This document shows positions 1 to 13,260 of a DNA stretch of 64,000 nucleotides, one piece after another. Source of the DNA: Lathyrus oleraceus. Lineage: Eukaryota; Streptophyta; Magnoliopsida; Fabales; Fabaceae. How positions within the stretch are numbered: the first letter of the stretch is position 1; each line of letters starts with the position of its first letter. Both the position numbers and the translations under genes were made by a program. The DNA lies in the NCBI RefSeq assembly GCF_024323335.1, contig NC_066581.1, forward strand, positions 432,716,136 through 432,780,135. Reading direction: 5' to 3'. The notes beneath the pieces were generated by a model, which made no database searches, had not been told where the DNA came from, and worked only from the letters and a program-made list of their open reading frames with translations.

Positions 1-1573
1 CCTTCTGAGCTCGATACTCAATATCATACTCAGACAATAGCATCTGCCAACGGGTAATCGTCCCAGTTAAAGCAGGCTTCTCAAAGATATACTTGATTGG
101 ATCCATTTTGGATATCAACCAAGTCGTATGATTTAACATATACTGGCGTAAGCGCTTAGCAGCCCAAGCCAAAGCACAGTATGTTTTCTCAAGCATTGAG
201 TATCGAGACTCACAATCGGTGAACTTCTTACTCAGGTAGTAAATGGCATATTCTTTCTTTTCTATTTCATCTTGCTGACCTAGGACACAACCCATTGAGT
301 CTTGAAGAACTTTCAGATACATAATCAGGGGTCTCCCTTCCATAGGCGGAGACAGAATCGGAGGCTCGGACAGATACTCTTTAATACTGTCAAATGCCTT
401 CTGGCAATCCTCGGTCCAATCATGACGCTGATCTTTCCGGAGGAGCTTGAATATTGGTGCACATGTGGAAGACATGTGGGATATAAATCTGGAAATATAA
501 TTCAAGCGGCCAAGAAAACCTCGGACTTACTTCTCCGTTTTGGGCGCAGGCATTTCTTGTATTGCTTTGACCTTGGCAGGATCAACTTCAATACCTCTCT
601 CACTGATAATAAAGCCCAATAACTTGCCAGAACGGACTCCAAATGTACACTTGTTAGGATTCAGACGAAGCTTATACTTCCTCAAACGCTGAAAAAGCTT
701 CAACAAGTGCTCGACATGTTCAACTTCCGTTCTTGAATTCACAATCATATCATCAACATACACCTTAATCTCCTTGTGCATCATGTCATGAAACAATGTA
801 GTCATAGCTCGTTGATACGTGGCTCCGGCGTTCTTCAAATCGAAGGGCATCACTCGATAACAAAATGTTCCCCAAGGTATGATGAATGTTGTCTTCTCCA
901 TATCCTCGGGTGCCATTTTGATCTGATTATATCCGGAAAATTCATCCATAAACGAGAGACATTGAATTTAGCTGTATTATCTACCAACATATCAATATGT
1001 GGTAGAGGAGAATCATCTTTCGTACTAGCTTTATTCAAGTCTCTATAGTCCACACACATTCGGACTTTTCCATCTTTCTTAGGCACGGGCACAATATTGG
1101 CCACCCATTGAGGATATGTAGAAGTCACCAGAAACCCCGCATCAATTTGCTTCTGAACTTCTTCTTTAATCTTCACTGCCATGTCAGGATGAGTTCTTCT
1201 GAGCTTCTGTTTCACAAGCACGCACTCAGGCTTCAAAGGCAGGAAATGTTGCACGATATCAGTATCCATACCAGGCATGTCTTCATATGACCAGGCAAAG
1301 ACGTCGACGTATTCTCGTAGCAACTCAATCAACCCCTTATTTACAGACTCTTCCAGGAGTGCCCCAATCATCACTTCACGAACACAATCTTCAGACCCCA
1401 AGTTGACTGTTTCTAGATTCTCAAGGTGTGGCTGAATGATCTTCTCTTCGTGCTCAAGTATACGGGTAATCTCATCAGGAATCTCTTCAACATCATCTTC
1501 TTCGGCCTCAAATACAAGGAACTCAAAGTTGGGAGATGGTGTTGGATCATTATGTTCAATGGGTTTGATCGAC
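1..1573 (-). pseudogene. Element A pol fragment: reverse transcriptase and start of RNase H
   Basis: This is the 5' part of pol, cut by the window edge. It encodes the N-terminal linker, then a Ty3-type reverse transcriptase with VPVPKKDGKVRMCVDYRDLN, then the YVDD active-site motif (near 745-755), and the beginning of the RNase H domain. The coding frame is open from the predicted splice acceptor at 1574 down to about 945. There it shifts frame, just before the FSGYNQIKMAPEDMEKTTF block. A TAA stop near 527 breaks it again, and later frames continue to position 1. It is closely similar to the intact pol of element C, which served as the reference for these breaks. It is a pseudogene. Confidence 0.92.
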
Positions 1574-1838
1574 CTGCATAATGATTTTGGATATAAAAGA
1601 GATTTTAGAATTCAAACAAGGCAAATCATTATGCAGATGAAAAGATTGATTTTATTCTATTTTTAGGGTTTTATGTGATCATCAATTTCATGCAAAAAGC
1701 AAAAAGTGAAAATAATTGGAAAAACAAACATTTAATAAGAATTTATTGAATGAAATATCATTGTATTTATGGGCCAACAATGTCATCACTTCTCCTTTTG
1801 GCATGGGAGAAGGGTTTTTAAACAAAAATGAACATTAC
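1574..1838 (-). other. Predicted intron between gag-pro and pol of element A
   Basis: The donor GT lies at 1838-1837, overlapping the last gag-pro codon and its TAA stop. The acceptor TATGCAG ends at 1574. Removing these 265 bases joins gag-pro to pol in frame, and the new frame then runs open through about 600 bases. Splicing at this place is known for Ogre elements. The exact sites here are inferred from sequence. Confidence 0.7.
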
Positions 1839-4629
1839 GTTGACTTATGGACAACTGTTGGAACATCAATAGCGACCCAGTTATTGCAGACCCCTCCAGC
1901 GATGACAAAGTTGCCAGAATCTTCCTCTGCATCATCTTCCACAACAACAACAGCTTCCTCATTTTGGACGGTGTGGATGAACCCACCACTCTGAAACATC
2001 TCATGTTTGTTGAAAGTGCCTGAAGAGTACCCTATGCCAGCCCGGGATTTATTGTCTTCCAACTTGATCATTTTTCCTAAACCAGTAGTTGTGCCATGCT
2101 CAATGGCCAACTTCGCATCATTGTAGGACGCAAATGAAGAAGTTCCTTTCTTAGAAGGTTCAGCAATATATAAGGCTTGGAACGGCGTTCCAACCTCATC
2201 CTCATCATCGATGTAAGAAAAGGAAGACGGATGGCTAACCAAGAGAGCCTTCTCTCCCCCTACCACCACCAACTTTTTGTTCTTGACAAATTTCAACTTT
2301 TGGTGTAGGGTGGATGTCACGGTGCCTGCCTCGTGAATCCATGGTCTTCCCAACAAACAACTATATGATGGGTGAATATCCATGACCTGAAAAGTGATCT
2401 GGAAATCACTTGGTCCAATCTTGACTCGGAGTTCAACTTCGCCAATCACAGTTTTGCGGGATCCATCAAAAGCTTTTACTACCACTCCACTCTGCCTCAT
2501 GGGAGGCCCCTGATAAGAAAGTCTGGCGAGAGTGGATTTTGGCAACACATTCAATGATGATCCAGTGTCTACCAGCACATTAGATATGGCATCATCTTTA
2601 CAGTTCATTGAGATGTGAAGTGGCAAATTGTGGTCTCTTCCCTCCTCATGGAGATCAGCATCACAGAAACTCAAATTGTTACAAGCGGTAATGTTTGGAA
2701 CAATACTGTCAAGTTATTCTATGGTGACGTCATGATCTACATACGCCACGTCCAACACCTTTTGTAGAGCTTCTCGGTGTGGCTCAAAATTCATTAACAA
2801 AGATAGCACGGAGATCTTTGATGGCGTTTATAGAAGCTGATCTACAATGTTGTATTCACTCCTCTTGATGAGCCTTAGCATCTCATCACAGTCCTCTTTC
2901 ATCATGCCATTCTGGCCAACAGGGACAAGAGTTTTAACAGCGGCGGCAGGTCTATTAACCGCAAGTGCCGGATTTGGAGAATTCGAAGAATTCCCAACCG
3001 GACGAATAACACAATCAGCAACATCAGCCCTTCTGGTGTCAGCCTGAGGTTTCGGCGGCGCCGAGAAAACACGACCACTACGGGTCAGGCCACTGACATC
3101 AGCAATGTTAACAACAGAGGTAGAGGGTAGAGGCACCTCCTTCCCATCTTCCAATGCAACAACATTGTAACGATAGGGAACAGACTTATTAGAAGAATAT
3201 GGCACAGGGCCAGCTGGCTTGATTATGAGAGCAGGAGAAGCCTTCTTCTTGATGCCATCATACCAGATGACAACAGGCTCGGGGATCCTGAATACCGACG
3301 ATATCACATTGACTTCATCATCCTCATCACGATTTTGAAGTATCTCAATTACACCTTCGTCCAGCATTTCTTAGATGTCCTTTCTAACTTGACGACATCC
3401 CCTCTCATTGACAGTGCAAACACGGTGCTGGTTGTTATGCTGATAGTGTTGGTTTTCTCTGAAAATAGGTGCTATGTGAGCCACCTGATGCTGGTTACCG
3501 GCGGAACGCACGGTCTTCCTCTTCACAGAGGGTCTTCTGGATTTGATATGGGAGGTCACAGCATGTGCCTCACCATCTTTCTTCTTTCCAAATGCCCCAT
3601 ATCGTATGGTAGAAGAGCCTTCTTCTCTAGTCAGGCGCCCTTCCCTGACTCCTTCCTCCAGACACATCCCCATATTCATCATCTCGGTGAAGTCAGAAGG
3701 AGCGTTGGCAATCATCCGCTCATAATAGAATGAGCTCAAGGTCTTCAGAAAGATCTTGTTCATTTCTTTCTCTTCCAGCGGAGGCACAATCTGTGCAGCT
3801 AATTCTAGCCACCTCTGGGCATACTCCTTGAAAGTTTCCTTGTCCTTCTGGGACATGGCCCTCAATTGATCCCTATCGGGAGCTATATCCACGTTATATT
3901 TGTACTGCTTGACGAAGGCTTCGCCAAGGTCGTTGAAGGATCGGATGTTGGCGCTGTCCAAACCCATATACCATCTTAGGGCGGCATTGGACAGGCTGTC
4001 TTGGAAATAATGAATGAGGAGTTGATCATTGTCGGTCTGAGTCGACATTTTCGGGCGTACATAACCAAGTGGCTGAGAGGTCAAGTGTTTCCCTTGTACT
4101 TTTCAAAGTCAGGCACTTTGAATTTTACAGGGATCTTGACATTTGGAACCAGGCAGAGCTCAACAGCAGACTTGCCAAAGAGGTCCTTCCCTCTGAGAGT
4201 TTTGAGTTCCTTGCAAAGCTCAAGGAACTGATCATTCATAGCATCCATTTTTTCATACACGTCTGGGCCCTCAGATGGATCAGAGTGATAGATGGTGTCG
4301 TCTACTCTTGGCATAGTATGCACGACCAGAGGTGGCACAGCAAGAACCGGGCTAGATGCCGACAGAGAAGCAAACGTTGGGGCGAGACCCTCAGGAACAA
4401 AATTCGCGGGCATCCCCTGGGGAAACTCGGCTGGCATAGCAGTAGGCATGAAATGGGCACTGGCAGCAGGCACTGTTGAAGAGGCAATCTCAAAGATGAC
4501 TGTCCTCTGAGGAGGAGTTGAAGGCGTTGGAGTACACTGGCCTTGAGTGGCCAAGAAAGACTCCATCAGGGCAGTCAATCTTTCCACTTCCTCCTCTATC
4601 TCTTTGTTCTCTTGTTCAAGGTGATCCAT
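1835..4629 (-). pseudogene. Element A gag-pro polyprotein, broken
   Basis: The start was chosen at 4629 (MDHLEQENKE), which opens a coiled-coil-like N-terminus as in other Tat gag proteins. The capsid core (KFKVPDFEKYKG, then FQDSLSNAALRWYMGLD) follows. A later segment carries the aspartic protease motif VDTGSSLNVLP near 2530-2570 and a C-terminal tail ending at 1835. Disruptions visible against element C are a frameshift near 4085, a stop at about 3371, a stop at about 2828 and a further in-frame stop near 2715. The zinc-knuckle-like region present in element C is not evident. This would have supplied the particle proteins and protease; it is no longer functional. Confidence 0.9.
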
Positions 4630-4956
4630 TAGTCTTGAGGAGTTGGCTCTAGTGTAGTACCGGTGAGTCAGCTTGTCTTCAAAATAAATGAAGAATACAG
4701 AGTTAGACCATTGAACAAGAAGCCTGGAGCAAAACCTGCTTATGCACATGATGCATGCAATGCTTGTGCATATGATTTATTTTTTAATCAGAGGAATTTT
4801 TGAGTTCTATTTGCAAATGTTGGAAATATTAATCATTTAGACATATATGGAAATATCATATCAATAATATCTGGAAAAAAATTTACACCAAAGAAGTACA
4901 GTCTTGGTAACCAAATACAATACAAGGGAGAAGGAAAATGAACATCCTATGGAACC
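4630..4956 (-). other. Element A spacer between ORF1 and gag
   Basis: A non-coding AT-rich linker between the ORF1 stop and the gag start. The gag frame is open upstream to 4749, but the extra residues do not resemble gag. I see no other feature. Confidence 0.6.
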
Positions 4957-6409
4957 CTAGAAACAATCGTCCAAAGCTCTCGAGACCGGAAGATAACCTG
5001 CACGAAGCCTCTTCACCTCTCGCTCATAGGCTGCCTCCATATTCGCCTTCTCTTTGGCGAGTCGATCGTACTTCCTCTTCCAAAACTTGGAAGACTGAGG
5101 AAGAAGAGAAGTCACCACATTATCAGGCTCGTCAATAACCTGATGCTCAAGAAACTCTATCAATGCATCCTTATCTCTAAGCTGCTGAAGTAGCTCCTCT
5201 CGTTCATGAATCCAAGCACGTGAACGGTCTTCGTCTCTCAACTCCTCTACTCCTTGGTCAGGGAGGGTTGAAGGTCCAGCCATAACCAAAGGTGTAGGTC
5301 TCGGATACTCATAAGGCATAAGGTACTCGGAAGCTCTCCTCCTCACCCACGAGGTATAGGGTTCCAAAGCAATACAGCTCTTCGGACCAAGCTCTTTCCT
5401 TCCATTCCTATGAATCTTGCGCCAAGCGCGGACCATCCTGCCCTTCAAGCTTTGGGGATCTTTACCCTCTTGAAAGAACACACCTTCTAACAGAACATTA
5501 TTAAGTTTATCCTTTAAGGGGAACCCAAGCTAACGAAGTGCTAAAACGGGGTTGTAGTTAATCCCACCACATGTACCAAGAAGAGGCACATTGGAGAATT
5601 CACCACAAGAGTCAATAATCTGCACATTATCGTATACATGGTTGTACCAAAATATATCATCATTAGTGAGAGACATAAGCCTCGTGGACCACCGCAGACA
5701 TCCTTTGTTCTCCTTGAAGGCGACTGTCTGTGGCAAGTGCGAAATAAACCACTTGTACAACAGAGGCAAACAACACACAATGGTACCACCACCCTTTGCA
5801 TTCCTCATATGCAAAGAGAAATAAGTGTCACCCAACAGAGTAGGAACGAGATTAAGAGTAGAGAAAATCCTAATAGCGTTCACATCCACAAACTTGTCAA
5901 GGTTGGGGAATAACGCTAGCCCATAAATGAGAAGTACAAATATGGCCTCGAAGGCATCCTCATTGATGGCCTTCCCATTCAAAATAGCTTGAGCAATGAG
6001 GAACTCAGAAGGGAGACCTTGAATTCCACCTTTGGTTGTCATATGAGCACCAACCAGAGATTCATCTATATGCAACAGATCAGCAATCTTTTGAGAAGTA
6101 GGCACTCTCTCCAAGCCACTGAACGGCAACTGATCTAGAATAGGTATACCCACAAGATAGGCATACTCCTCAAGCGTAGGCAAAAGCTGGAAATCCGAAA
6201 ATGTGAAGCAACGGTACAAGGGATCATAGAATTGCACCAATACACTCATCAGTCCTTTATCCACTTGAGTAGCAAGAATAGACAGAAGCTTCCCATGACG
6301 AGCCTTGAAACTCCAAGGGATCTAGTACATAGGATGTCAAACTCCTTAACTCTTTCAAGTCGGATTGTCTAAAACTGTACTTCTTTATATTTCTTCTTTG
6401 TTTATCCAT
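4957..6409 (-). pseudogene. Element A ORF1 (Ogre-specific extra protein), broken
   Basis: This matches the extra protein that Tat/Ogre elements carry upstream of gag. The N-terminal part resembles the plant mobile domain fold, with the hallmark LVQFYDPLYRCFTFSDFQL (near 6180-6240), then LPTLEEYAYLVGIPI, and CGGINYNPVLALR near 5530. The C-terminal part (4957-5481) is charged and coiled-coil-like. The start at 6409 (MDKQRRNIKKYSF) aligns with ORF1 starts in B and C. There is a frameshift near 6260 and a stop at 5530, so two or more events broke it. Its biochemical role is not established. Its presence in A, B and C suggests it mattered to the family. Confidence 0.85.
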
Positions 6410-7308
6410 GTCTGAAAATTTGCAAATATACCTCTTAAGTTCCTTGAAAATTTTCTCATTGTTGATGATATGGATGCAAATCGATGCATGAATGCATGGA
6501 TGCAACAATCACACTCAAGGATCAAGCAAAGCACACCACACAAAGGTAATGGGATGGATCAAGTCATCCTTAATATCAATCATCCATTTTGGTGGATTAT
6601 GGTTTACACCTTATCAAAACCCAAGTTCCATTGATATTAAGGATACACAAGAACAAATCAACCATGAATCAAGGGTTTGTTGCAAGTCACGAGCATGGAG
6701 TCTCGGTTAAGAACCACCCAAAGGGAGTGTACTAGGGTTAAACCTGCCAGTCATATTCTACAAGAGGTTCCCATAGTCATCGTCCCATCTTTCGGATATT
6801 ATCGGATAAACGACTACTCGTATTCCAAAAATATTCTCAAGAGAGACTCTTATGAATGTAGTATCGCGTAACAATCGTATCAAATCTTACACTTGAATGA
6901 CCTTCGCACTACTTCCTAAGAATAGGCCAAGATGAGCTTGGTAAACTAAGGTCCTTGGCTTCTAAGGTCTATATTGGAAAGAGTAATGCCTAACCACGAC
7001 TACTCGTGTGACATTATTGATCCCAACATGACCTCCACCAAGTGAATGGGCTTGCAAGCCAACTTGCTAAGGAATAACTCCACACAAGCCAACAAGACTA
7101 TGCCATTCTCCTATCCTAAGTGCACTCGAGTTCGGGGATAGAACTCATCTCACAAAGATCACCAAGCACACAAGCAATTAGTATATCAAGCAATTCATAC
7201 ATTACATACAATACAATAATCCCAAATTGCACAAAAGTATGTCACAAAATAATATACACAATACAATACAACGAATGTGAAAAGTAGGTAAAACCCACTA
7301 GGCAAATA
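6410..7308 (-). other. Element A 5' untranslated leader
   Basis: Non-coding leader between the primer-binding site and ORF1. It contains only short chance reading frames. I recognise no further signal. Confidence 0.7.
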
Positions 7309-7326
7309 TCCCCAGCAGATTCGCCA
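7309..7326 (-). other. Element A primer-binding site (tRNA-Arg type)
   Basis: Read on the minus strand this is TGGCGAATCTGCTGGGGA. It differs at one base from the perfect copy in element C, the typical Ogre site complementary to the 3' end of tRNA-Arg. It lies directly downstream of the 5' LTR. Confidence 0.92.
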
Positions 7327-7393
7327 CTTTTCTGTAGCAGGGTATTCGTTACCTTTAGATTTATTGACTAAATCAAAAGTAAATCATACAATT

Positions 7394-7403
7394 CGAGCCG
7401 CCA
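7394..7403 (-). other. PBS-like decamer in the U5 of element A's LTR
   Basis: The minus strand reads TGGCGGCTCG, matching 8 of the first 10 bases of the primer site that lies about 70 bases further downstream. Equivalent copies exist in the LTRs of B, C and D. Confidence 0.6.
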
Positions 7404-10400
7404 CCGCACTTCTATTTATCCAAAGGAAAGGTTAGAAAGCGAATAAAAATAGAGAAGTTTTATCAAATAAAAAACTAATAAAAATGTCAGAGATCGAGGT
7501 AAGGGGGTTGATTATGCAATGGGAAGGTTTTAAGCACCCAAAACATCCTAGGTACTCCTAGGGAATCCTTTTCACAATTTGTTGTAAAGGTAGGTTGGTA
7601 TTTGTGAAAATTTTATTTGTGCAAACATGATTGGGGAGATGAGAGAAGAATGTACAAATTATTTACAATTTTTTGTGTTTGAATGGATAAACCCATTGCC
7701 TACATACCATCTTAAAAAATATTAGGATCAGAGCCTCGTAGTTCGGGGTAAAAATCTCAAAACAAGTTGGTGAATTGATTGGTCCAAAAGCCTTAAGTTC
7801 TTTTGTTATCCAAGGGAGAAACTCAACCTAAAACCACAAATCCATCATGTGATGATAGCTTCAACATGCTAGTGAGGGGTTAACCCTATAATAAGCATAG
7901 AAGTCTTATTGTCCATCACTAAGGATATAGGTGAGTATTATATCAACTTCAAGGATAACTCAAACCTAATAGCTAATGTTTATGAAAAGCTTTGGTAAGA
8001 AGTGGCCATTGAAACCACAAAAACAATTGAATGAGTTGTATTTACCAATGAAAAGTATTTACAAAATATGGTCAAAGTTGACTTAGGATTTAATTCAAAA
8101 AGTGTTGTGAAAATAAAGTTTGAAAATCAAAAGCATAATGCTTAGGTTTCTAATTTTGAAAACAAGTGTTAATGTTGGCACAAAAGTTTTGGCTTGGGTT
8201 AGAGTGGAGGGAAGAAGAAGAATGGCTAAGTCCTAAACATACAAGAGGTGAAGGAAGAGAAATAAAACCACAAATGTTCCCTTCTTGAGATCATAGTGAT
8301 GATCCAAGTAGCTCCCATCCTTTGGAATAAGCAAGCAAATAAGCAAATACTCAAGCAATCAATCACACAATCAAACAAGCTCCTAGGAATCTTCCAATAG
8401 CTTTTGTATCTCTCACTTTGGATGCTCATGACAATGGTTCTTCAATTAGGCTCAAGTTGGAATCTCTAGCACAAGAACACACACATCAAAAAGTTCCACA
8501 AAGCAAACAAAGAATGGACAAGAGTAAGTTTAGAGATTAGGTCCTTTCAATTCATCTTCAACATTAAGCATTCTAAAGGCATGAGGCCTAGTTGCTCTTT
8601 GACATTTATAGCACTCTAAAGGCATGAGGCCTAGTTGTTCTTTGACTCCATTTTGCATAGGGAATGTCCTAAATTATAAGTCCTTTTGTCCATTTTCAAT
8701 TGGTTCACAACAATCAAAACAAAAACACAAGGACAATAGTATTTACACAATTATGTGCTCAAGGGAGCATAAGGAAAATTGCATTAACATAAACATGAGC
8801 TCAAGTGAGCAAAGGGAAAAAGCAAATGAATAATATGTACAAGAATATTAAATTTGCATTAATGTAAAGTGCAAGAATTAAAAGTTAATGGTCAATAGTT
8901 AGAGTTAGTGTGCCATAAGGAAATTTAGAGCTATATTAAGCAATCGTAAGTGGACTAATGTAGTAGTCACACCTATCGAAGGCCGGTTAATAAAAATATA
9001 GGCAACAAACACAAGTTAGAGACCTTAACTAGTAAGCCAAGCTCCTACAACTTGTCATGCCAAAAGAAAATGAGAATGATCTTGTATTGATTTAGGTTTT
9101 TTGCTTGATTAAGAAGAAACGTATCCTTAATGCAAAGCCATTCACTTGATCTTTGGATCAAGATGAATTAGATTTGAATCAAGGAAGGTTAAACCTCCTA
9201 TACATCAAGGCTAACCACCAATCTTTAACTCATTGATCAAAAAGAAAAAGAATGTACATTAATGGAATCAAAATGAAGTAGGTAAAGCACATTGACCAAA
9301 GATAGATGAAACCAAGGTCAAACACTAGTAAACAGAAGCAGAATGAAACTTAGAAGTCAAGAAACAAATAAAATATTTTTGGTATTTTTGAAAATTAAAA
9401 TAATACTTGAATTAAAATAAACAATTAAAGGTCAAACTTCAAATCCATTTCAAATCAACTTTGAAAAGTCCAAATGGATCATCCTAAGTTCAACAAGGTC
9501 AAACAAGGTTTGACAAAAAAATTTAGCATTTTTAGAAACCAGAAACTATTTTTAATCAATTAAAAATGAATAAAAAATAACCTAATTGAACTAATATCTC
9601 AAATAAATCTCAAATCAGTTAATAAATTGATGAGAATATTTTTCATAGATTCATCATCATTCAAAGAGGTTAAGAAAATATTTTTGCATTTTTTGAATAT
9701 TGGAAACTATTTAAAATGAATTAAAAATAACCAGAAGAGAGAAAATTCACAAAAAATATCAAATGATAAAATAAAAAATATTAAAAATCATTTTTAGAAA
9801 CTAGAAATTAAAAGGGAAATAATGCAATTGGTCCCATATTTTTTGGAATTAAAATGAAAGAGTTATGATTTTTTGAAATAAAATGGAATAAACAAAAATA
9901 AAAGGAAATTCAAAAAATGAGAAAAAACCACACGCGTTGGATCAATTTCATTAATTGACCTGGCACATCAAACGATCCACATGTGTGCGCCCACCAAAGT
10001 CCAGAGTCAATGAGAAACATAAAGTATTTAAAAAAGTCATAAAAATGGAGAGTTGAGATTAGATCTGGAGATAAGATCCAAGGGTCCACAATTAACCTGG
10101 CATGGCATAAGCGCCGGTGGAAGTTGCTGACATGGAAAACTCAACCAAACGAAGCGATCTATATATCATTAGACAGATGGGGTAATGTACATCACCCCTG
10201 TACCATTGGATTCTCCTCTAGACTCTCATATGAAGAGAAAACAGAGAGATGGTGTTTAATCTGAACTTCATGGATTTGCACAATTAAAGACACAATTCAA
10301 ATGCCTCTGATGAGTGGACTTCAGCCAAGCCAAGAAACACAAGAAACAAACAATAATTAGTGAGTTTCAAAGAAGAAAAGTTTGTGCATCAACCTTGGAA

Positions 10401-10625
10401 ATGTGGATCTATGAAGCACGATTCCCCTCAACTATTGATTTCAGTTTACTCTTGAGGTGAAGATGAAGCAAGGCCAAGGAATTTTAAGTCTAATAATCAA
10501 CCAATGAAGTTGAAAATTAGATCTGAAATTTTGAAATGAAAGAGAGAATTCCTTTAGGTATGGTTATGGATTCAATTGTGCAGCATATCAGGCGCCTTCA
10601 GGTTGGAGAATAATGAAGCCAAGCA

Positions 10626-10640
10626 CACTTATTTATAGTG
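10626..10640 (-). promoter_or_regulatory. Candidate TATA box of element A's LTR
   Basis: The minus strand reads CACTATAAATAAGTG. It is the only strong TATA motif I found in the middle of this LTR. The transcription start is inferred, not seen. Confidence 0.5.
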
Positions 10641-12155
10641 AAAGGCAAAGCAAGGCATGAGAATTATGTGTGCATGAATGAAGAGGGTCTCCATGCATGG
10701 GCATGTACAGGCGCATGGAGGGCCCAAATCTTATTGGTTTGGCAAGCTTAACATCAGCATAGTATTTTTGGACGTGCAGATATGATGTAATTGGATTATG
10801 CATGAAGTTTGAATCAAGTTTCCATAATTGCACCAAAATCTTCCCCTCTTCGAAAATGCCCCTTCCAAAAATAAAGCATGGCCTTGTGGGTAATGGTTGG
10901 AAATTTCTTGACATGAGGATCAATTATTATATTGAACAAAACTTCATTTGGAATTGGGAAATTAGTGAAAATTGGTCATAAAGTCCAAGGTGCAAAACAT
11001 GTGTATGTGAATATTTCCAAGATGGGACAACTTCAAGCCCTTATGTTTCAATGGTGTGGGCTTCAAATGACAAAACCTTCAACAATAAAGTTGTAGATCG
11101 TTTCAATACAATGAATTTGGACTCAAATTTTGCATCATTTGGACTTTTTGTGAGGAAGTTATGGGCACTTGAAGTTGGACTTTTTCACATTTCAATACCT
11201 TTGGTCCAAAGTGACCTATAATATTTTGCATTATCACATGTATTTATTTTAGGGTTATGAAAATTTGTTCAACATAAAAAATTAAGTATACATATTAAAA
11301 TTTCCAATTCATTTGATCCCACCTCAAAATCATGAAAAATGAGTGAGTTAGGTCTTTGGGAAGTTGACCCAAAATTAGGGTTTCAGTCAAAATGACCTAT
11401 AATGTTTTGAAATGGATGATGACCTTCCAAGCTTCAAATCAATTTTTTATGAACATGAAAGTTGTTCATATGGTTCTTAAGAACATTGTTTCTCTTTGGG
11501 TTCATCTTCATTTGACAAACACATTAAAAGTTAGGTCTTAGTGGATTTCAAAATAATCAGATGAATTGACTGATCAACTTCTCAAGTCCATACCTCAAAT
11601 CTTGATGAATTGATGATTGAGGATACTCAAATAAGCTCATATATGCATGAAATGATGAGTGAAAGAACTTCCCATGATTTTATTTGATCATGGGTTTAGG
11701 TTGCTTCATGAGCAAGGCATAGTTGATGAATAGTTGGATTAGGGTTTCTTTGGGAAACAACCCTCAAGCCTTTTGGTTTGCTTTGATCAAATTGACATAT
11801 TGAGATACTTGGGAGGCATATATGATGAATGAGAGCCTTGGGAACAATTGTCATGCTTGCTTTCCACTTCATCTAGCCATATCATTGAGCATAGGGTCTC
11901 CTAGAAGCCTTGGATCTTATGATTGCTCAAGCTACAAAACAAAAGATGTTAATGACATATTTTTGTGCTTTTGGTTAGTAAACAAAGTAATAAAAGCAAT
12001 AATATACAATTCAAGCATGCTTGGTGATCTCAAACCAACTCACAAATGTTCCCACCCAAGGGGAAGGAGCCAAGATGCTATGATCCTTGAGGCCAATGCA
12101 AAATGCAATGATATGATGCCATGAGGGATCTTAGGGTCAAAATTAGGGTCTTACA

Positions 12156-12492
12156 CTGGGAAATTAAAGAAAATTAATTCTTCCCTGACAAACTTGGACT
12201 TAGGCACCTGAATCATGATGAAATGATGGTTGCTTTGTATCTGCAAGTCATTATAGTTATCCAGGCTTTGGTATTGGTGACTCATTCTCGTGGTTGGTCG
12301 TTTCTTGAATGCCCTGGAGCCCTATTAGTCAAATCTTCCTCATTGGTCAGCAGATTGCTACATTAATTTCAGTATAGGCCAACTGGGGATTTGCAAAGTT
12401 ACAAGGAATTGGTTGGGGTTGGGCAGGAGTAATCTGGCTCTACAGTATTGTCTTCTACATTCCACTCGACATGATGAAATTTGCCATGCCAC
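12156..12492 (+). pseudogene. Plasma-membrane H+-ATPase fragment (5' LTR copy)
   Basis: This corresponds to the last transmembrane part of a P-type plasma-membrane proton pump. It gives [12 protein letters not shown], [14 protein letters not shown] and [18 protein letters not shown] stretches, followed by broken remains of the [15 protein letters not shown] segment. The left end is cut by the insertion of element A within the region that reads [14 protein letters not shown] in the 3' LTR copy. Frameshifts and stops are present from about 12320 onward. It lies inside an LTR and has the same position and flanks as the 3' LTR copy at 44239-44575, so it is captured host sequence carried by the element, not a local gene. 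Confidence 0.85.
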
Positions 12493-12564
12493 ACCAACAG
12501 CTATAGTGTAACCATCTTCTAAGGATTTTGTTCCAAATGAGTTAGACTTAACTGAAAGTTTTTT

Positions 12565-12966
12565 TCAAATAATGTTTGATGGCATGTCTGCGCCGAATTT
12601 AACGTGACAGTGGTAAGCAACCTTATGCAGTAGGGTCGGTAATGCTTCGAACACGTCATCAAAACATCCTAAAGAAAGCAACAACGCATGTGCAGACTTA
12701 ACTTTAGATTGAAGATCGACAACTTCAATTAAACCACTGCAGTTTGTGACAACACTCATGCCCTCCTCTAGAATCCCTTCAACATTATTAGGATAGACAA
12801 TGGAGAAAGTGTTGAGTAAAGATGATTGAGCTTGTTCAGTAGATGTCGCAGCTAGTAAACCTTTCACCTTCTCTACAGTAGTGAACTCTTTAAGGACAGT
12901 CTTGTAGCATGGTTCATAAGTTAAACGGCGAACCAATACCATACAAAACCGGCAATAAACCTGCAA
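12565..12966 (-). pseudogene. Unrecognised antisense reading frame inside B's LTR (5' copy)
   Basis: An open frame of 133 codons containing CYKTVLKEFTTVEKVKGLLA and CFDDVFEALPTLLHKVAYHC. The 3' LTR has the homologous frame (44514-45092) with several amino-acid differences and no internal stop. I do not recognise the family. The alternating hydrophobic pattern could be an alpha-helical repeat protein. Its amino-acid composition is protein-like, and it sits next to the captured H+-ATPase piece. It is therefore plausibly another captured gene fragment, transcribed opposite to the element. Whether it is expressed is unknown. Confidence 0.45.
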
Positions 12967-13260
12967 CGCGAAAAGTTACATTACAACCAACGTGCCGATT
13001 AACACCATTTAACAAAAATTACTAACACATTTTTCACTTAACTCGAGTTCCCATTTTTAACATAGCTAAACACTCGAGTTTCCACTAACTGATTTTGTCA
13101 CTAACTAACTTTTTCCAAATAACTCACTAACAAAATTCCATCTAACTGAGGAGCTAACACAGTTAACCGTTTAACCACTTTCCTCTCCGAACTCACTAAG
13201 GGTAACTGCTTCCCTAACGGAGCTACCCGAACTGCCCAATTTGGTTAGCCATCCCCAACT

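Larger units (their letters stand above)
1..12155 (-). mobile_element. Element A: Ty3/gypsy Tat/Ogre-type retrotransposon, 5' part, degenerate
   Basis: Read on the minus strand, the order is 5' LTR, primer-binding site, ORF1, gag-pro, intron, reverse transcriptase. This is the Ogre order. The right end of the LTR has the plus-strand sequence TTACA at 12151-12155 (minus strand TGTAA, a TG start). It abuts CTGGG at 12156-12160, which is probably one copy of a 5-bp target duplication whose partner lies left of the window. The insertion lies inside the H+-ATPase fragment of element B's 5' LTR. All coding parts carry frameshifts or stops, so this copy is not autonomous. The 3' half and 3' LTR are outside the window. 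Confidence 0.93.
7333..12155 (-). repeat. Element A 5' LTR (~4.8 kb)
   Basis: Bounded by TG...CA on the minus strand: TGTAAGACCC starts at 12155 and ...GCTACA ends at about 7333, with a few uncertain bases before the primer site. The left boundary is therefore good to about six bases. There is no gene inside. It contains a 43-bp tandem duplication at 8568-8653 (AGGCATGAGGCCTAGTTG twice) and a perfect 7-bp inverted repeat, GTCAAAC/GTTTGAC, at 9498-9514. It has a TATA-like box at 10626-10640 and the conserved U5 module at 7501-7539. The remainder is AT-rich and non-coding. Confidence 0.88.

Noticed and set aside
10633..10923. 96-codon antisense frame in A's LTR
   Set aside because: Within an LTR, no recognisable domain, no second copy in the window to compare.
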